DNA of 64,000 bases from Azospirillum canadense (GTDB lineage Bacteria; Pseudomonadota; Alphaproteobacteria; Azospirillales; Azospirillaceae): positions 1,587,001-1,651,000 of the forward strand of contig NZ_JAOQNG010000001.1 in the NCBI RefSeq assembly GCF_025961225.1. Direction: 5' to 3'. Numbering within the stretch: position 1 is the first letter of the stretch; each line of letters begins with the position of its first letter. Below the pieces are notes generated by a model that saw only the letters and a list, made by a program, of their open reading frames with translations, did no database searches and was not told where the DNA came from. Positions 46,384-55,696 of this stretch are shown in pieces. Made by a program: the position numbers and the translations under genes.

Positions 46384-47901
46384 ATGACCGCGCTCTCCAT
46401 GTCGTCCCCGCGGTCCATCGCCTGGCCCGCGATCCTCAAGGAGGCGGCTATCACCGCCTTCGTCGCCCTGCTCCTCACCATACCGCTCGTCGGCCTGCGC
46501 ACCGTCGACCGTCCCACCGGCCTTGGGCTGGAGACGCGCTGGGCCGAGGTCGCCGCCGCCGTCGGGCTCGTCTTCCTCGGTCGCCTCGGTCTTTGCCTGA
46601 TCCGTGACGGCCAGCCGACGGTGGTGCTGGTGCTCGCGGCCGTAGCCACGGCCGCTGGCTTCTTCATTAAGATGCCGACTGAGGCGCTGCGCGTCATCCT
46701 GATCGCCGGCGGCGCCATCATCGCCATCCGCGCCGTCATCGCCATCCGCACCGGCCGCTCCAAGTTGAGCCAAGCGGAGCGTGACCAGCGCATGGACCGC
46801 ATCGCCGCGAAGGTGCAGCACGCTTCCCGCTGGCTGGGGCCGATCGCCGTCGTCGTGGCGCTCGCCTTCCCGCTGACGCCGCTGGCCGACCGCCAGCTGC
46901 TCGACATCGGCATCCTGCTGCTCACCTACATCATGCTCGGCTGGGGCCTGAACATCGTCGTCGGCCTTGCCGGCCTGCTCGACCTCGGCTACGTCGCCTT
47001 CTACGCGGTTGGCGCCTACTCCTACGCGCTGCTTGCCCACTATTTCGGCCTCAGCTTCTGGCTTTGCCTGCCGTTGGCTGGCCTGCTGGCCGCCGGCTCG
47101 GGCGTGCTGCTGGGCTTCCCGGTGCTGCGCCTGCGCGGCGACTATTTCGCCATCGTCACGCTCGGCTTCGGTGAGATCATCCGCATCATCCTGGTCAACT
47201 GGTACCAGTTCACCGGCGGCCCCAACGGCATCTCCGGCATCCCGCGCCCGAGCTTCTTCGGCCTCGCCGACTTCGTGCGCAGCCCGCCGGAGGGCACGCT
47301 GGCCTTCCACGAGATGTTCGGGCTGGAGTTCAGCCCGCTGCACCGCATCGTCTTCCTCTATTACTTGATTCTGGCGCTGTCGCTGGTCGTGAACCTGTTC
47401 ACGCTGCGCATCCGCAAGCTTCCGCTCGGCCGCGCGTGGGAGGCGCTGCGCGAGGACGACATTGCCTGCGCGTCGCTGGGCATCAACCGCACCAACATGA
47501 AGCTGGCCGCCTTCGCCATTGCGGCGATGTTCGGCGGCTTCGCCGGCTCCTTCTTCGCCACCCGCCAGGGCTTCATCAGCCCGGAGAGCTTCACCTTCAT
47601 CGAATCGGCGATCATCCTCGCCATCGTCGTGCTGGGCGGCATGGGCAGCCAGATCGGCGTGGTCGTGGCGACCCTGCTGGTCATCGGCCTGCCCGAGGCC
47701 TTCCGTGAACTGGCCGACTACCGCATGCTGGCGTTCGGCATGGGCATGGTCCTGATCATGCTGTGGCGTCCGCGCGGCCTGCTCGCTCACCGCGATCCCA
47801 CCATTCTCCTCTACGGCCGCAACGGCAAGGGCACCGGCGGAGCGGCCGCAGGCACGGCCGCGGCCGGCGGCCAGGGCATCGCCGGGGGGAGGGCGAAGTG
47901 A
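46384..47901 (+). CDS. livM: Branched-chain amino acid ABC transporter permease LivM
   Basis: LivM is the second permease subunit. At 505 residues it is longer than E. coli LivM (425), mainly through an N-terminal region with extra hydrophobic segments and a C-terminal Gly/Ala tail (GTGGAAAGTAAAGGQGIAGG). Conserved parts are ILLTYIMLGWGLNIVVGLAG, GYVAFYAVGAYSYALLA, RLRGDYFAIVTLGFGEIIRI and GRAWEALREDDIACASLGIN. It starts 2 bp after livH, and its stop shares one base with the livG start. Confidence 0.95.
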   Translation: MTALSMSSPRSIAWPAILKEAAITAFVALLLTIPLVGLRTVDRPTGLGLETRWAEVAAAVGLVFLGRLGLCLIRDGQPTVVLVLAAVATAAGFFIKMPTEALRVILIAGGAIIAIRAVIAIRTGRSKLSQAERDQRMDRIAAKVQHASRWLGPIAVVVALAFPLTPLADRQLLDIGILLLTYIMLGWGLNIVVGLAGLLDLGYVAFYAVGAYSYALLAHYFGLSFWLCLPLAGLLAAGSGVLLGFPVLRLRGDYFAIVTLGFGEIIRIILVNWYQFTGGPNGISGIPRPSFFGLADFVRSPPEGTLAFHEMFGLEFSPLHRIVFLYYLILALSLVVNLFTLRIRKLPLGRAWEALREDDIACASLGINRTNMKLAAFAIAAMFGGFAGSFFATRQGFISPESFTFIESAIILAIVVLGGMGSQIGVVVATLLVIGLPEAFRELADYRMLAFGMGMVLIMLWRPRGLLAHRDPTILLYGRNGKGTGGAAAGTAAAGGQGIAGGRAK

Positions 47902-48797
47902 TGACGGACCTGTCCATGACGAAAACGCCCCTGCTGACGGTCGAACACCTGACCATGCGCTTCGGCGGTCTGGTGGCCAACAGCGACGTCTCTTTCGTCG
48001 CCAACAACGCCGAGATCACCGCGATCATCGGGCCGAACGGCGCCGGCAAGACCACGCTGTTCAACTGCATCACCGGTTTCTACACCCCGACGGTCGGCCG
48101 GCTGACGCTGCGCCATCCCGACGGGAAGGAGTTCCTGCTGGAGCGGATGCCGGGCTACCGCATCTCGCAGAAGGCCAGTGTGGCGCGCACCTTCCAGAAC
48201 ATCCGCCTGTTCGGCGGCATGAGCGTGCTGGAGAACCTGGTCGTCGCCCAGCACAACAAGCTGATCCGCGCCTCGGGCTTCTCCATCGCCGGCCTGCTCG
48301 GCCTGCCGAGCTACCGCAAGGCGGAGAGCGAGGCGATCGACCTGGCCAAATACTGGCTGGACCGCGTGCGGCTGCTCGACTTCGCCGACTGGTCGGCGGG
48401 CAACCTGCCCTACGGCGCGCAGCGCCGACTGGAGATCGCGCGGGCCATGTGCACCGAACCGGTGCTGCTGTGCCTGGACGAGCCGGCGGCGGGCCTGAAC
48501 CCGCGCGAGTCGGCCGAACTGGCGGAACTGCTGACCTTCATCCGGGACGACCACAAGACGGGCGTGCTGCTGATCGAGCACGACATGAGCGTGGTGATGC
48601 GGATCTCCGACCACGTCGTGGTGCTCGATTACGGGCGGAAGATCTCCGACGGCGACCCGGCTTTCGTGAAGAACGACCCGGCGGTGATCCGCGCCTACCT
48701 GGGCGAGGACGAGGACGCGGAACTGCCGGCGGAGGTCGCCAACGATTTGCCGGAGGTGGCCCAGAACGATGTGAAGCGTGCGGAAGAGGGGGCCTGA
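47901..48797 (+). CDS. livG: Branched-chain amino acid ABC transporter ATPase LivG
   Basis: LivG is one of two cytoplasmic ATPase subunits. The 298-residue protein has Walker A GPNGAGKTTLFNCITGF near residue 52, the signature region NLPYGAQRRLEIARAM, and Walker B CLDEPAAGLNPRESAELAEL. The segment ISQKASVARTFQNIRLFGGM is the LivG-type Q-loop area. An acidic tail (about residues 275-298) extends beyond the E. coli protein. Its ATG shares one base with the livM stop. Confidence 0.96.
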   Translation: MTDLSMTKTPLLTVEHLTMRFGGLVANSDVSFVANNAEITAIIGPNGAGKTTLFNCITGFYTPTVGRLTLRHPDGKEFLLERMPGYRISQKASVARTFQNIRLFGGMSVLENLVVAQHNKLIRASGFSIAGLLGLPSYRKAESEAIDLAKYWLDRVRLLDFADWSAGNLPYGAQRRLEIARAMCTEPVLLCLDEPAAGLNPRESAELAELLTFIRDDHKTGVLLIEHDMSVVMRISDHVVVLDYGRKISDGDPAFVKNDPAVIRAYLGEDEDAELPAEVANDLPEVAQNDVKRAEEGA

Positions 48798-48801
48798 GGC
48801 C

Positions 48802-49511
<710 letters not shown>

Positions 49512-49512
<1 letters not shown>

Positions 49513-49871
49513 TGGACGGCATTCTCGGTTCATCGCTGTCCGTCTTCCTGGGCGTGACGGTGCTGGTGTTCGGCGGCTGCGGGGTCCTGACCGGGCAGAC
49601 GCTGGCGGAGGGATGGAAGCCGCTGAAGCTGGCGCTCGCCTACATCCTGTTGCTGGGCCTGGGCGACCGGTTCCTGGTCTGGGGCCTGTTCGGCGGCCAG
49701 CTGCTGTCCTTCTACGGATTCGTCGTCCACACCGTCGTCATCGGCGCCATCACGCTGACGGCTTACCGCATTGCGGTCGCGCGGCGCATGGTGTCGCAAT
49801 ATCCTTGGTTGTATGAACGCTCTGGCCCGTTCGGCTGGCGCGAGCGTGTCGGCGGCACTCTCGCCGAATAA
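49512..49871 (+). CDS. DUF6867-like small membrane protein in the liv operon
   Basis: The 119-residue protein has three to four hydrophobic segments (SLSVFLGVTVLVFGGCGVLT, KLALAYILLLGLGDRFLVWG, FYGFVVHTVVIGAITLTAYR) and a short basic tail. Proteins of this type sit after livF in many alphaproteobacterial liv operons; I assign DUF6867 from that pattern and position. It starts on the last base of the livF stop, so it is translationally coupled. It may assist transporter assembly or activity, but no function is proven. Confidence 0.75.
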
Positions 49872-50045
49872 TGGGTCTTTCCTCCTATCCGAAAAGGATA
49901 GTTGGTCTGGTGAAACTGTCGCAGTCCGCGATAGTGGAGGTATAGTAGAACCTTAAGGACGCCGGGCGTGCCCCTTTCGGGCCGTCCGGCCGCACGACCC
50001 CGCGGGTCCCCGCGTGACGACTCATAACAGGGAGCTAACGAAACC
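49872..50045 (+). promoter_or_regulatory. Region upstream of livJ
   Basis: This 174-bp gap precedes livJ. It has a small hairpin ctatcc-gaaaa-ggatag at 49885-49901 and a -10-like TATAGT at 49941-49946, and ends in a good ribosome site (cagggag). livJ may have its own promoter here to give more binding protein than transporter, as in many ABC systems. Confidence 0.35.
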
Positions 50046-51149
<1,104 letters not shown>

Positions 51150-51189
51150 GCGTTATGCGGCTGCGCCCGTCGCAAGACGGGCGCGCACG

Positions 51190-51227
51190 CGACAAAGGCC
51201 CGGCGGTGTACCGCCGGGCCTTTGTCG
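51190..51227. terminator. Strong terminator hairpin after livJ
   Basis: Arms 51190-51206 and 51211-51227 are perfect 17-bp reverse complements around a 4-nt loop (tgta), with an A run on the left and a T run on the right. It serves livJ and probably the convergent small gene at 51238. Confidence 0.85.
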
Positions 51228-51237
51228 TTCGCGTGGA

Positions 51238-51480
51238 TTACGGTCTAAGCCCTTCCGCCACGGGCGCCGCAGCCGTGGCGGCCGGCGTCGGCATGCGCGG
51301 CGTCCGCTCGGCGAGCAGGCGTTCCGATGTGCGCAGAACGTCGCGCCAGAAGGCGGCGGCTCTGATGTTGTTGGCAGCCGTGAGTTCGACGAGGCGCACG
51401 CGGCTGATGCGGATTGCGGAGTCGCCCAGCTCTTCCACCAGGCGAGTCGCGAACAGAAGCACATCGTGGTCGATCTTCAT
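51238..51480 (-). CDS. Small protein of unknown function
   Basis: The 80-residue protein begins MKIDHDVLLFATRLVEELG and is mostly helical (VRLVELTAANNIRAAAFWRD, VLRTSERLLAER), ending in an Ala/Pro-rich tail. ATG 51480 has a ggag ribosome site; the frame is open further upstream (ATG 51552 adds 24 residues). It diverges from another small gene at 51763. I do not recognise a family. Confidence 0.5.
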   Translation of the reverse strand: MKIDHDVLLFATRLVEELGDSAIRISRVRLVELTAANNIRAAAFWRDVLRTSERLLAERTPRMPTPAATAAAPVAEGLRP

Positions 51481-51762
51481 GCGCTCCAGAACGGTTGCGC
51501 CGCAAAAAGGTTCCCCGACAGCGGAGTTCGTGGCGGCTGAGGAAGAAAGCATGTCATGGATTGTGCGCTGCACACAAGGCTGGAGCAGCCTTTCGGGTGG
51601 CGGAGATGTTGCAACACCGCTACATTCCCCGGCCGGTGCGCTCCGGTCCCATAACGGACACTCGCCAGACGGGGCCCGTTTGGTGTTTCTATGGCGTTGC
51701 TTGAGCGCGGTGCCGGCCCAGAAGGCGTGGGCCCGGAATTCCAGGGTGTCGGAGAAGTGAAT

Positions 51763-51975
51763 ATGCGCAGAAAGCGCGAAGTCGTCGAAGGCCAGTTGTT
51801 TCGGAAGCTTGGGCCCGGCGGCGGGATCTGGGAAGTGATCGCGGTGCGCAAGGACGGCCTCGGCACGCAGCACGCTCAGATGCAACGGGCGGACGATCCC
51901 AAGACCCTGAAGACGCTGGCCGTGTCGACCCTGCTCGACCCCAGCCAGTTCGAAATGGTCGCCGAGCAGCCGTGA
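51763..51975 (+). CDS. Small conserved-looking protein of unknown function
   Basis: The 70-residue protein (MRRKREVVEGQLFRKLGPGG, then IWEVIAVRKDGLGTQHAQMQ) looks like a compact beta domain and has a cggag ribosome site before ATG 51763. The charged, non-repetitive sequence and a following terminator support a real gene. I do not recognise the family. The frame is open upstream to 51691. Confidence 0.55.
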   Translation: MRRKREVVEGQLFRKLGPGGGIWEVIAVRKDGLGTQHAQMQRADDPKTLKTLAVSTLLDPSQFEMVAEQP

Positions 51976-51979
51976 GCCG

Positions 51980-52010
51980 AATGGCTCCGGTCAGGCCGGA
52001 GCCATTCTTC
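51980..52010 (+). terminator. Terminator after the small gene at 51763
   Basis: Arms 51980-51990 and 51996-52006 form a perfect 11-bp stem with a 5-nt loop, followed by cttct. It starts 4 bp after the gene's stop. Confidence 0.7.
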
Positions 52011-52044
52011 TATGGTGGGTGCATACTTCTACGGTGGGTGCATA
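52007..52044. repeat. 19-bp tandem direct repeat
   Basis: Two copies of a 19-bp unit (52007-52025 and 52026-52044) differ at one base. The unit contains GGTGGGTGCATA. It lies just after the terminator hairpin. No function is apparent. Confidence 0.7.
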
Positions 52045-52483
52045 GGCCGGCGGTTCCTGAGGATTGCCGACAGGGCCGCTCAGCGAGTCACGCGGCTCAA
52101 GCGGTCGGACAAAGGCGGGCGCATCCACAACAGTCCCTCCCTCGCCGAATGAATGCCCCTTTGACTCGTTCACCAGTCGACGAACAGTCCAGGCCATCGT
52201 TCGACGAACCGATCATTCGGGCCGCTGCTTTCCCATTCAGGCGTGTATGCAGAAATGCAACAGGGCTGGGGTTCTTACAACAGGGGCCTTGTGACACGGC
52301 GGGCTTGCTGATATCTGGAGTCAAGAACACTCAACCGCCGACGGACTGCGGCGGGCCTGCCTCTCGGCGGTGCGGGAAGACGAGGCCTCGGGTTCTCCCC
52401 CTGGGCGTACAGTCGTTCTTGTGCCGACGTCTGCGCCTCGGTTGTACCGGCCCAACAGTGCCGTCAACAAGGGAAAGAAGAAA
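52045..52483 (+). promoter_or_regulatory. Upstream region of the OmpA-family gene
   Basis: No gene is supported in this stretch. A 9-bp word TCGACGAAC occurs twice, at 52177-52185 and 52201-52209, the second inside the palindrome GTTCGACGAAC (52199-52209). They could be regulator sites. A gggaaag ribosome region precedes the porin start. Confidence 0.35.
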
Positions 52484-53506
52484 ATGACTCTGCGTGGGAT
52501 CCTGCTCGGCACCGCTGTTGCGATGTTGCTGCCGACCGCCGCCATGGCCGCGTCCGAGGGCTTTTACGTCGGCGCCGGCGCCGGCGTGAACTGGACCGAG
52601 GACTCCAAGTTCCGCTTCGAGGGCACGAACACCAACGCCAAGTCCGATTACAAGATCGGCGGCATTGGAGACGTTTCGGCCGGTTACGCGACGTCCTACG
52701 GCCTGCGCCCGGAACTGGAGTTCGCGTGGCGTTGGCGCAACTCGGTCGACAGCACGTCGAGCAACGCGGCGGCCTTCAACGGCGCCGGCGGCAAGGCCAG
52801 TTCGATCGCCTTCATGGGCAACCTGCTGTACGACATCGACACCGGCACGGCCTTCACGCCGTACATCGGTGCCGGCGCCGGTATCGCGCAGGTTCGCCAG
52901 GAAGTTGGCCCGCTGAGCGACCGTGACTGGGTCTTCGCCTACCAGGGCATCGCCGGCGTTTCCTACGGCCTGACCAACAACCTGGCCCTGACGCTGGATT
53001 ATCGCTACTTCGCCACGCTGGATCCGAAGTACGACTTCGGCCCCGTCACGGTGAAGGGCGAGTACACCAACCACACCATCCTCGCCGGCCTGCGCTACAC
53101 CTTCGGCGCCCCGGCCGCGACGCCGGCCGCCGCTCCGGTTGCCCCGGCCGCTCCGGTCCAGGCGCAGCCGCAGACCGAGTACCTGGTGTTCTTCGACTGG
53201 GACAAGGCCAACATCACCCCGGTGTCGGACAAGATCATCAGCGATGCCGCCGCCGCCGCCGGCAAGGTGCGCGCCGTCAGCATCCACGTGATCGGCCACA
53301 CGGACACCTCGGGTTCGCCGGCCTACAACCAGAAGCTCTCGCTGCGCCGCGCCGACGCGGTGAAGAGCGCGCTGGTCGCCAAGGGCGTCCCGGCCAACCA
53401 GATCACCGTCGAGGGCAAGGGCGAGACCCAGCTGCTCGTGCAGACCGGTGCGAACGTGCGCGAGCCGTCGAACCGTCGCGCGCAGATCCTCATCCGCGTG
53501 AAGTGA
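52484..53506 (+). CDS. OmpA-family outer-membrane protein
   Basis: The 340-residue protein has a signal peptide (residues 1-22, ending TAAMAAS) and an eight-stranded beta-barrel at about 23-205 (GFYVGAGAGVNWTEDSKF ... HTILAGLRYTFGAP). An Ala/Pro hinge and a C-terminal OmpA domain at about 230-340 follow (LVFFDWDKANITPVSDKIIS, VIGHTDTSGSPAYNQKLSLR, VKGVPANQITVEGKGE-like, EPSNRRAQILIRV). The C-terminal domain binds peptidoglycan and anchors the outer membrane. It is a single-gene unit with its own terminator. The barrel is a close relative of the Opa/Omp25-like barrels of alphaproteobacteria. Confidence 0.92.
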   Translation: MTLRGILLGTAVAMLLPTAAMAASEGFYVGAGAGVNWTEDSKFRFEGTNTNAKSDYKIGGIGDVSAGYATSYGLRPELEFAWRWRNSVDSTSSNAAAFNGAGGKASSIAFMGNLLYDIDTGTAFTPYIGAGAGIAQVRQEVGPLSDRDWVFAYQGIAGVSYGLTNNLALTLDYRYFATLDPKYDFGPVTVKGEYTNHTILAGLRYTFGAPAATPAAAPVAPAAPVQAQPQTEYLVFFDWDKANITPVSDKIISDAAAAAGKVRAVSIHVIGHTDTSGSPAYNQKLSLRRADAVKSALVAKGVPANQITVEGKGETQLLVQTGANVREPSNRRAQILIRVK

Positions 53507-53515
53507 TCGGGCGGA

Positions 53516-53585
53516 CGGCCCCTCGTCAAAAAGGGGCCGTTGACCGTCGGAACGAAAGGGCGTCGCCTGTGCGGCGCCCTTTTGC
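53516..53585 (+). terminator. Two hairpins ending the OmpA-family gene
   Basis: The first hairpin is 53516-53523/53532-53539 (8 bp). The second, 53555-53566/53571-53582, is a 12-bp stem with one G-T pair and a T run after it; it is the likely terminator. Confidence 0.75.
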
Positions 53586-53621
53586 GTTTTCTCGTCATCC
53601 TTCCGCACGGAGGCTGGTGCC

Positions 53622-54299
53622 GTGTCCGCCCTGTCCTTGGCCGTGGTCATCCCCACCCTGAACGCCGCCGCAACGCTCGGCGCAACGTTGGGCGCGCTGC
53701 AGGGCGACGTGCGACGGCTGGTGGTGGCTGATGGCGGATCGAACGATGCAACGCTGGATCTCGCGCGGTCAAACGGTGCCCTTGTCGTGGAGTGCCCGCC
53801 GGGACGTGGCGCGCAGTTGGCCGCCGGTGCGGCGGCGGTGGAGGAGGATTGGATCCTGTTCCTGCACGCAGACACGCGGCTGGGCGGCGGCTGGCGTCCC
53901 GTGGTTGAGGAGTTTGCGGCCAATCCTGACAATGCACGGCACGCCGGCTATTTCCGTTTGCGCTTCGACACGCCGAATCCGGCGGCACGGCGGGTCGAGC
54001 GGCTCGCCGGCTGGCGCGCGCGCGCGCTTGGGCTTCCCTACGGGGACCAGGGTCTGCTGATCGCACGGGGCTTCTATGGGTCGTTGGGCGGCTTTCGCCC
54101 GTTGCCGCTGATGGAGGACGTGGAGTTCGTGAGGCGCGTTGGCCCCGCCAGGCTCCGGGAACTGCCGGTCGAAGCCCTGACCTCTGCGGCACGCTACGAA
54201 CGCGACGGGTGGTTGGCGCGGCCCCTGCGCAACATGGCCTGCCTGACCCTCTACGCCGTGGGCGTCCCCCCGCGCATAATTCGGACGCTGTACGGATGA
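53622..54299 (+). CDS. Glycosyltransferase family 2, TIGR04283-like
   Basis: The 225-residue GT-A enzyme starts with GTG (SALSLAVVIPTLNAAATLGA) and contains VADGGSNDATLDLARSNGA, PGRGAQLAAGAAAVEEDWIL and FLHADTRLGGGWRPVVEEF. The pattern GRGAQxxxG...LFLHADT with LPYGDQGLLIARGFYGSLGG and MEDVEF is that of TIGR04283, named for arsenosugar biosynthesis. The name rests on gene context in other genomes; no arsenic methyltransferase is nearby. It overlaps the next gene by 4 bp (ATGA), and a cggagg ribosome site precedes it. Confidence 0.85.
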   Translation: MSALSLAVVIPTLNAAATLGATLGALQGDVRRLVVADGGSNDATLDLARSNGALVVECPPGRGAQLAAGAAAVEEDWILFLHADTRLGGGWRPVVEEFAANPDNARHAGYFRLRFDTPNPAARRVERLAGWRARALGLPYGDQGLLIARGFYGSLGGFRPLPLMEDVEFVRRVGPARLRELPVEALTSAARYERDGWLARPLRNMACLTLYAVGVPPRIIRTLYG

Positions 54300-54922
54300 G
54301 GCAGCGCAAGCACCTGATCGTCTTCGCCCGGCCGCCACGACTCGGGCGTGGCAAGCGGAGGCTGGCCAAGGACGTCGGGACTGTCGCCGCTTGGCGTTTC
54401 TACCGCACGGTCTTGTCCGCCCTGTTGTGGCGCCTGCACCGCGATTCCCGCTGGATTCTGTGGCTTGCCGTGACTCCCGACCGGTCGGCGGGGGAGCGGG
54501 GCTGGCCCGTGCGAACCCTGCGGATCGGGCAGGGTGGTGGCGATCTCGGGCAACGAATGGCGCGGGCTCTCCGCGAGCGCCCCTGCGGCCCGGCGGTGCT
54601 GATCGGCAGCGACATTCCGGAAATCCAGCCGGCCGACATCGCCGCAGCGTTCCGCGGGCTTGGCCGAAACGATGTCGTTTTCGGGCCGGCGCGCGATGGC
54701 GGCTACTGGCTGGTGGGCGTCCGCCGCACCCGCGCCTTGCCGCGGACCCTGTTCGACGGCGTTCGCTGGTCGACTCCGCACGCCCTTGCCGACACGGTGG
54801 CCGGGCTGCAGCCCGGTACCAAGGTCGGGCTGGTCGCCACGATGGAGGACGTGGACGACCTCGATTCATACCAGCGAGTGTGGATGGACGGCGGGCAGGG
54901 GCGAAGGCGGCGCAAAAGGTAG
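54296..54922 (+). CDS. TIGR04282-like glycosyltransferase (DUF2064)
   Basis: This 208-residue protein belongs to the nucleotidyl-sugar transferase-like DUF2064 family: KHLIVFARPPRLGRGKRRLA, then IGQGGGDLGQRMARALRERP, VLIGSDIPEIQPADIAAAF and FGPARDGGYWLVGVRR, closed by TMEDVDDLDSYQR. It is the usual partner of TIGR04283 glycosyltransferases, and the two overlap by 4 bp here. Together they may build a small glycosylated metabolite. The arsenosugar role is by family name only. Confidence 0.85.
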   Translation: MRQRKHLIVFARPPRLGRGKRRLAKDVGTVAAWRFYRTVLSALLWRLHRDSRWILWLAVTPDRSAGERGWPVRTLRIGQGGGDLGQRMARALRERPCGPAVLIGSDIPEIQPADIAAAFRGLGRNDVVFGPARDGGYWLVGVRRTRALPRTLFDGVRWSTPHALADTVAGLQPGTKVGLVATMEDVDDLDSYQRVWMDGGQGRRRRKR

Positions 54923-55048
54923 GGAAAATGCGCATCAACTGTGGCGTGAAGCGCCCGGTCGGCGTATGACGTCCATACCGAAGTCCGCACTTTGGTCCGA
55001 AATGCCCGACACCGACGACGCCCCCGACTCTGACACGCAGGTATCGCC

Positions 55049-55696
55049 ATGCAGGTTTTGATTGCCGACGATCACTCCATCGTCCGCAGCGGCCTGACCC
55101 ATCTGGTGGGAGAATTGGACGCGCAGGCGGATGTGGTGGCGGCGACAAATTACGCCCAGCTCAACCAATTGCTGGATGGTGCCGGTCCTTTCGACCTGAT
55201 CATCATGGATTTGCGCATGCCGGGGCTCGGCGGCCTCGACGACGTCGAGACGGTGGTGAAGCGCGTGGCTCCGGTGCCGGTTGTCGTCTTCTCCATGATC
55301 GATTCGCCGGACGAAATGCGCGCGGTCCTGTCGCGCGGCGTGCGGGCGTTCGTGCCGAAATCGACCGACGACGTCTTGGTCGTGAACATCCTCCGGCTGG
55401 TTATGGCTGGTGGCTCCTACGTCCCGCCGGTCCTGGGCATGCCTGGCCTCGGCGCGTCCCCGGCGCTGAAGCCGCCGCACCAGCCCAGCGTCTTCGACGG
55501 CATGACGCGCCGGCAACTGGAGGTGCTGGACCTGCTGGCCCAGGGCCTGTCGAATCAGGAGATCGGGGAAAGGCTCGGCCTCAACCTGTCCACGGTGAAG
55601 ACGCACGTCACCGGCGTGCTGAAGGCGCTGGGTGTCGGCAGCCGCACCCAGGCGGTGCTGATGGTCAAGGAATCAGGCCGCGACCGTCTGGTCTGA
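55049..55696 (+). CDS. NarL-family response regulator, probable partner of the convergent kinase
   Basis: This 215-residue protein has an intact receiver (VLIADDHSIVRSGL, Asp54 in FDLIIMDLRMPG, Lys in AFVPKSTDD) and a LuxR-type HTH at about 150-210 (MTRRQLEVLDLLAQGLSNQE and STVKTHVTGVLKALGVGSRT). The spacing is canonical for NarL/FixJ regulators. Its last 24 bp overlap the end of the convergent histidine kinase gene, which makes that kinase the natural partner. Nitrate or redox signalling is suggested by the kinase sensor and by napF nearby, but the targets are not known. Confidence 0.88.
   Translation: MQVLIADDHSIVRSGLTHLVGELDAQADVVAATNYAQLNQLLDGAGPFDLIIMDLRMPGLGGLDDVETVVKRVAPVPVVVFSMIDSPDEMRAVLSRGVRAFVPKSTDDVLVVNILRLVMAGGSYVPPVLGMPGLGASPALKPPHQPSVFDGMTRRQLEVLDLLAQGLSNQEIGERLGLNLSTVKTHVTGVLKALGVGSRTQAVLMVKESGRDRLV

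Noticed and set aside
49908..49922. Possible sigma-54 promoter (TGG-N10-GC) before livJ
   Set aside because: Only the minimal GG and GC dinucleotides with correct spacing match; the surrounding bases fit the -24/-12 consensus poorly.
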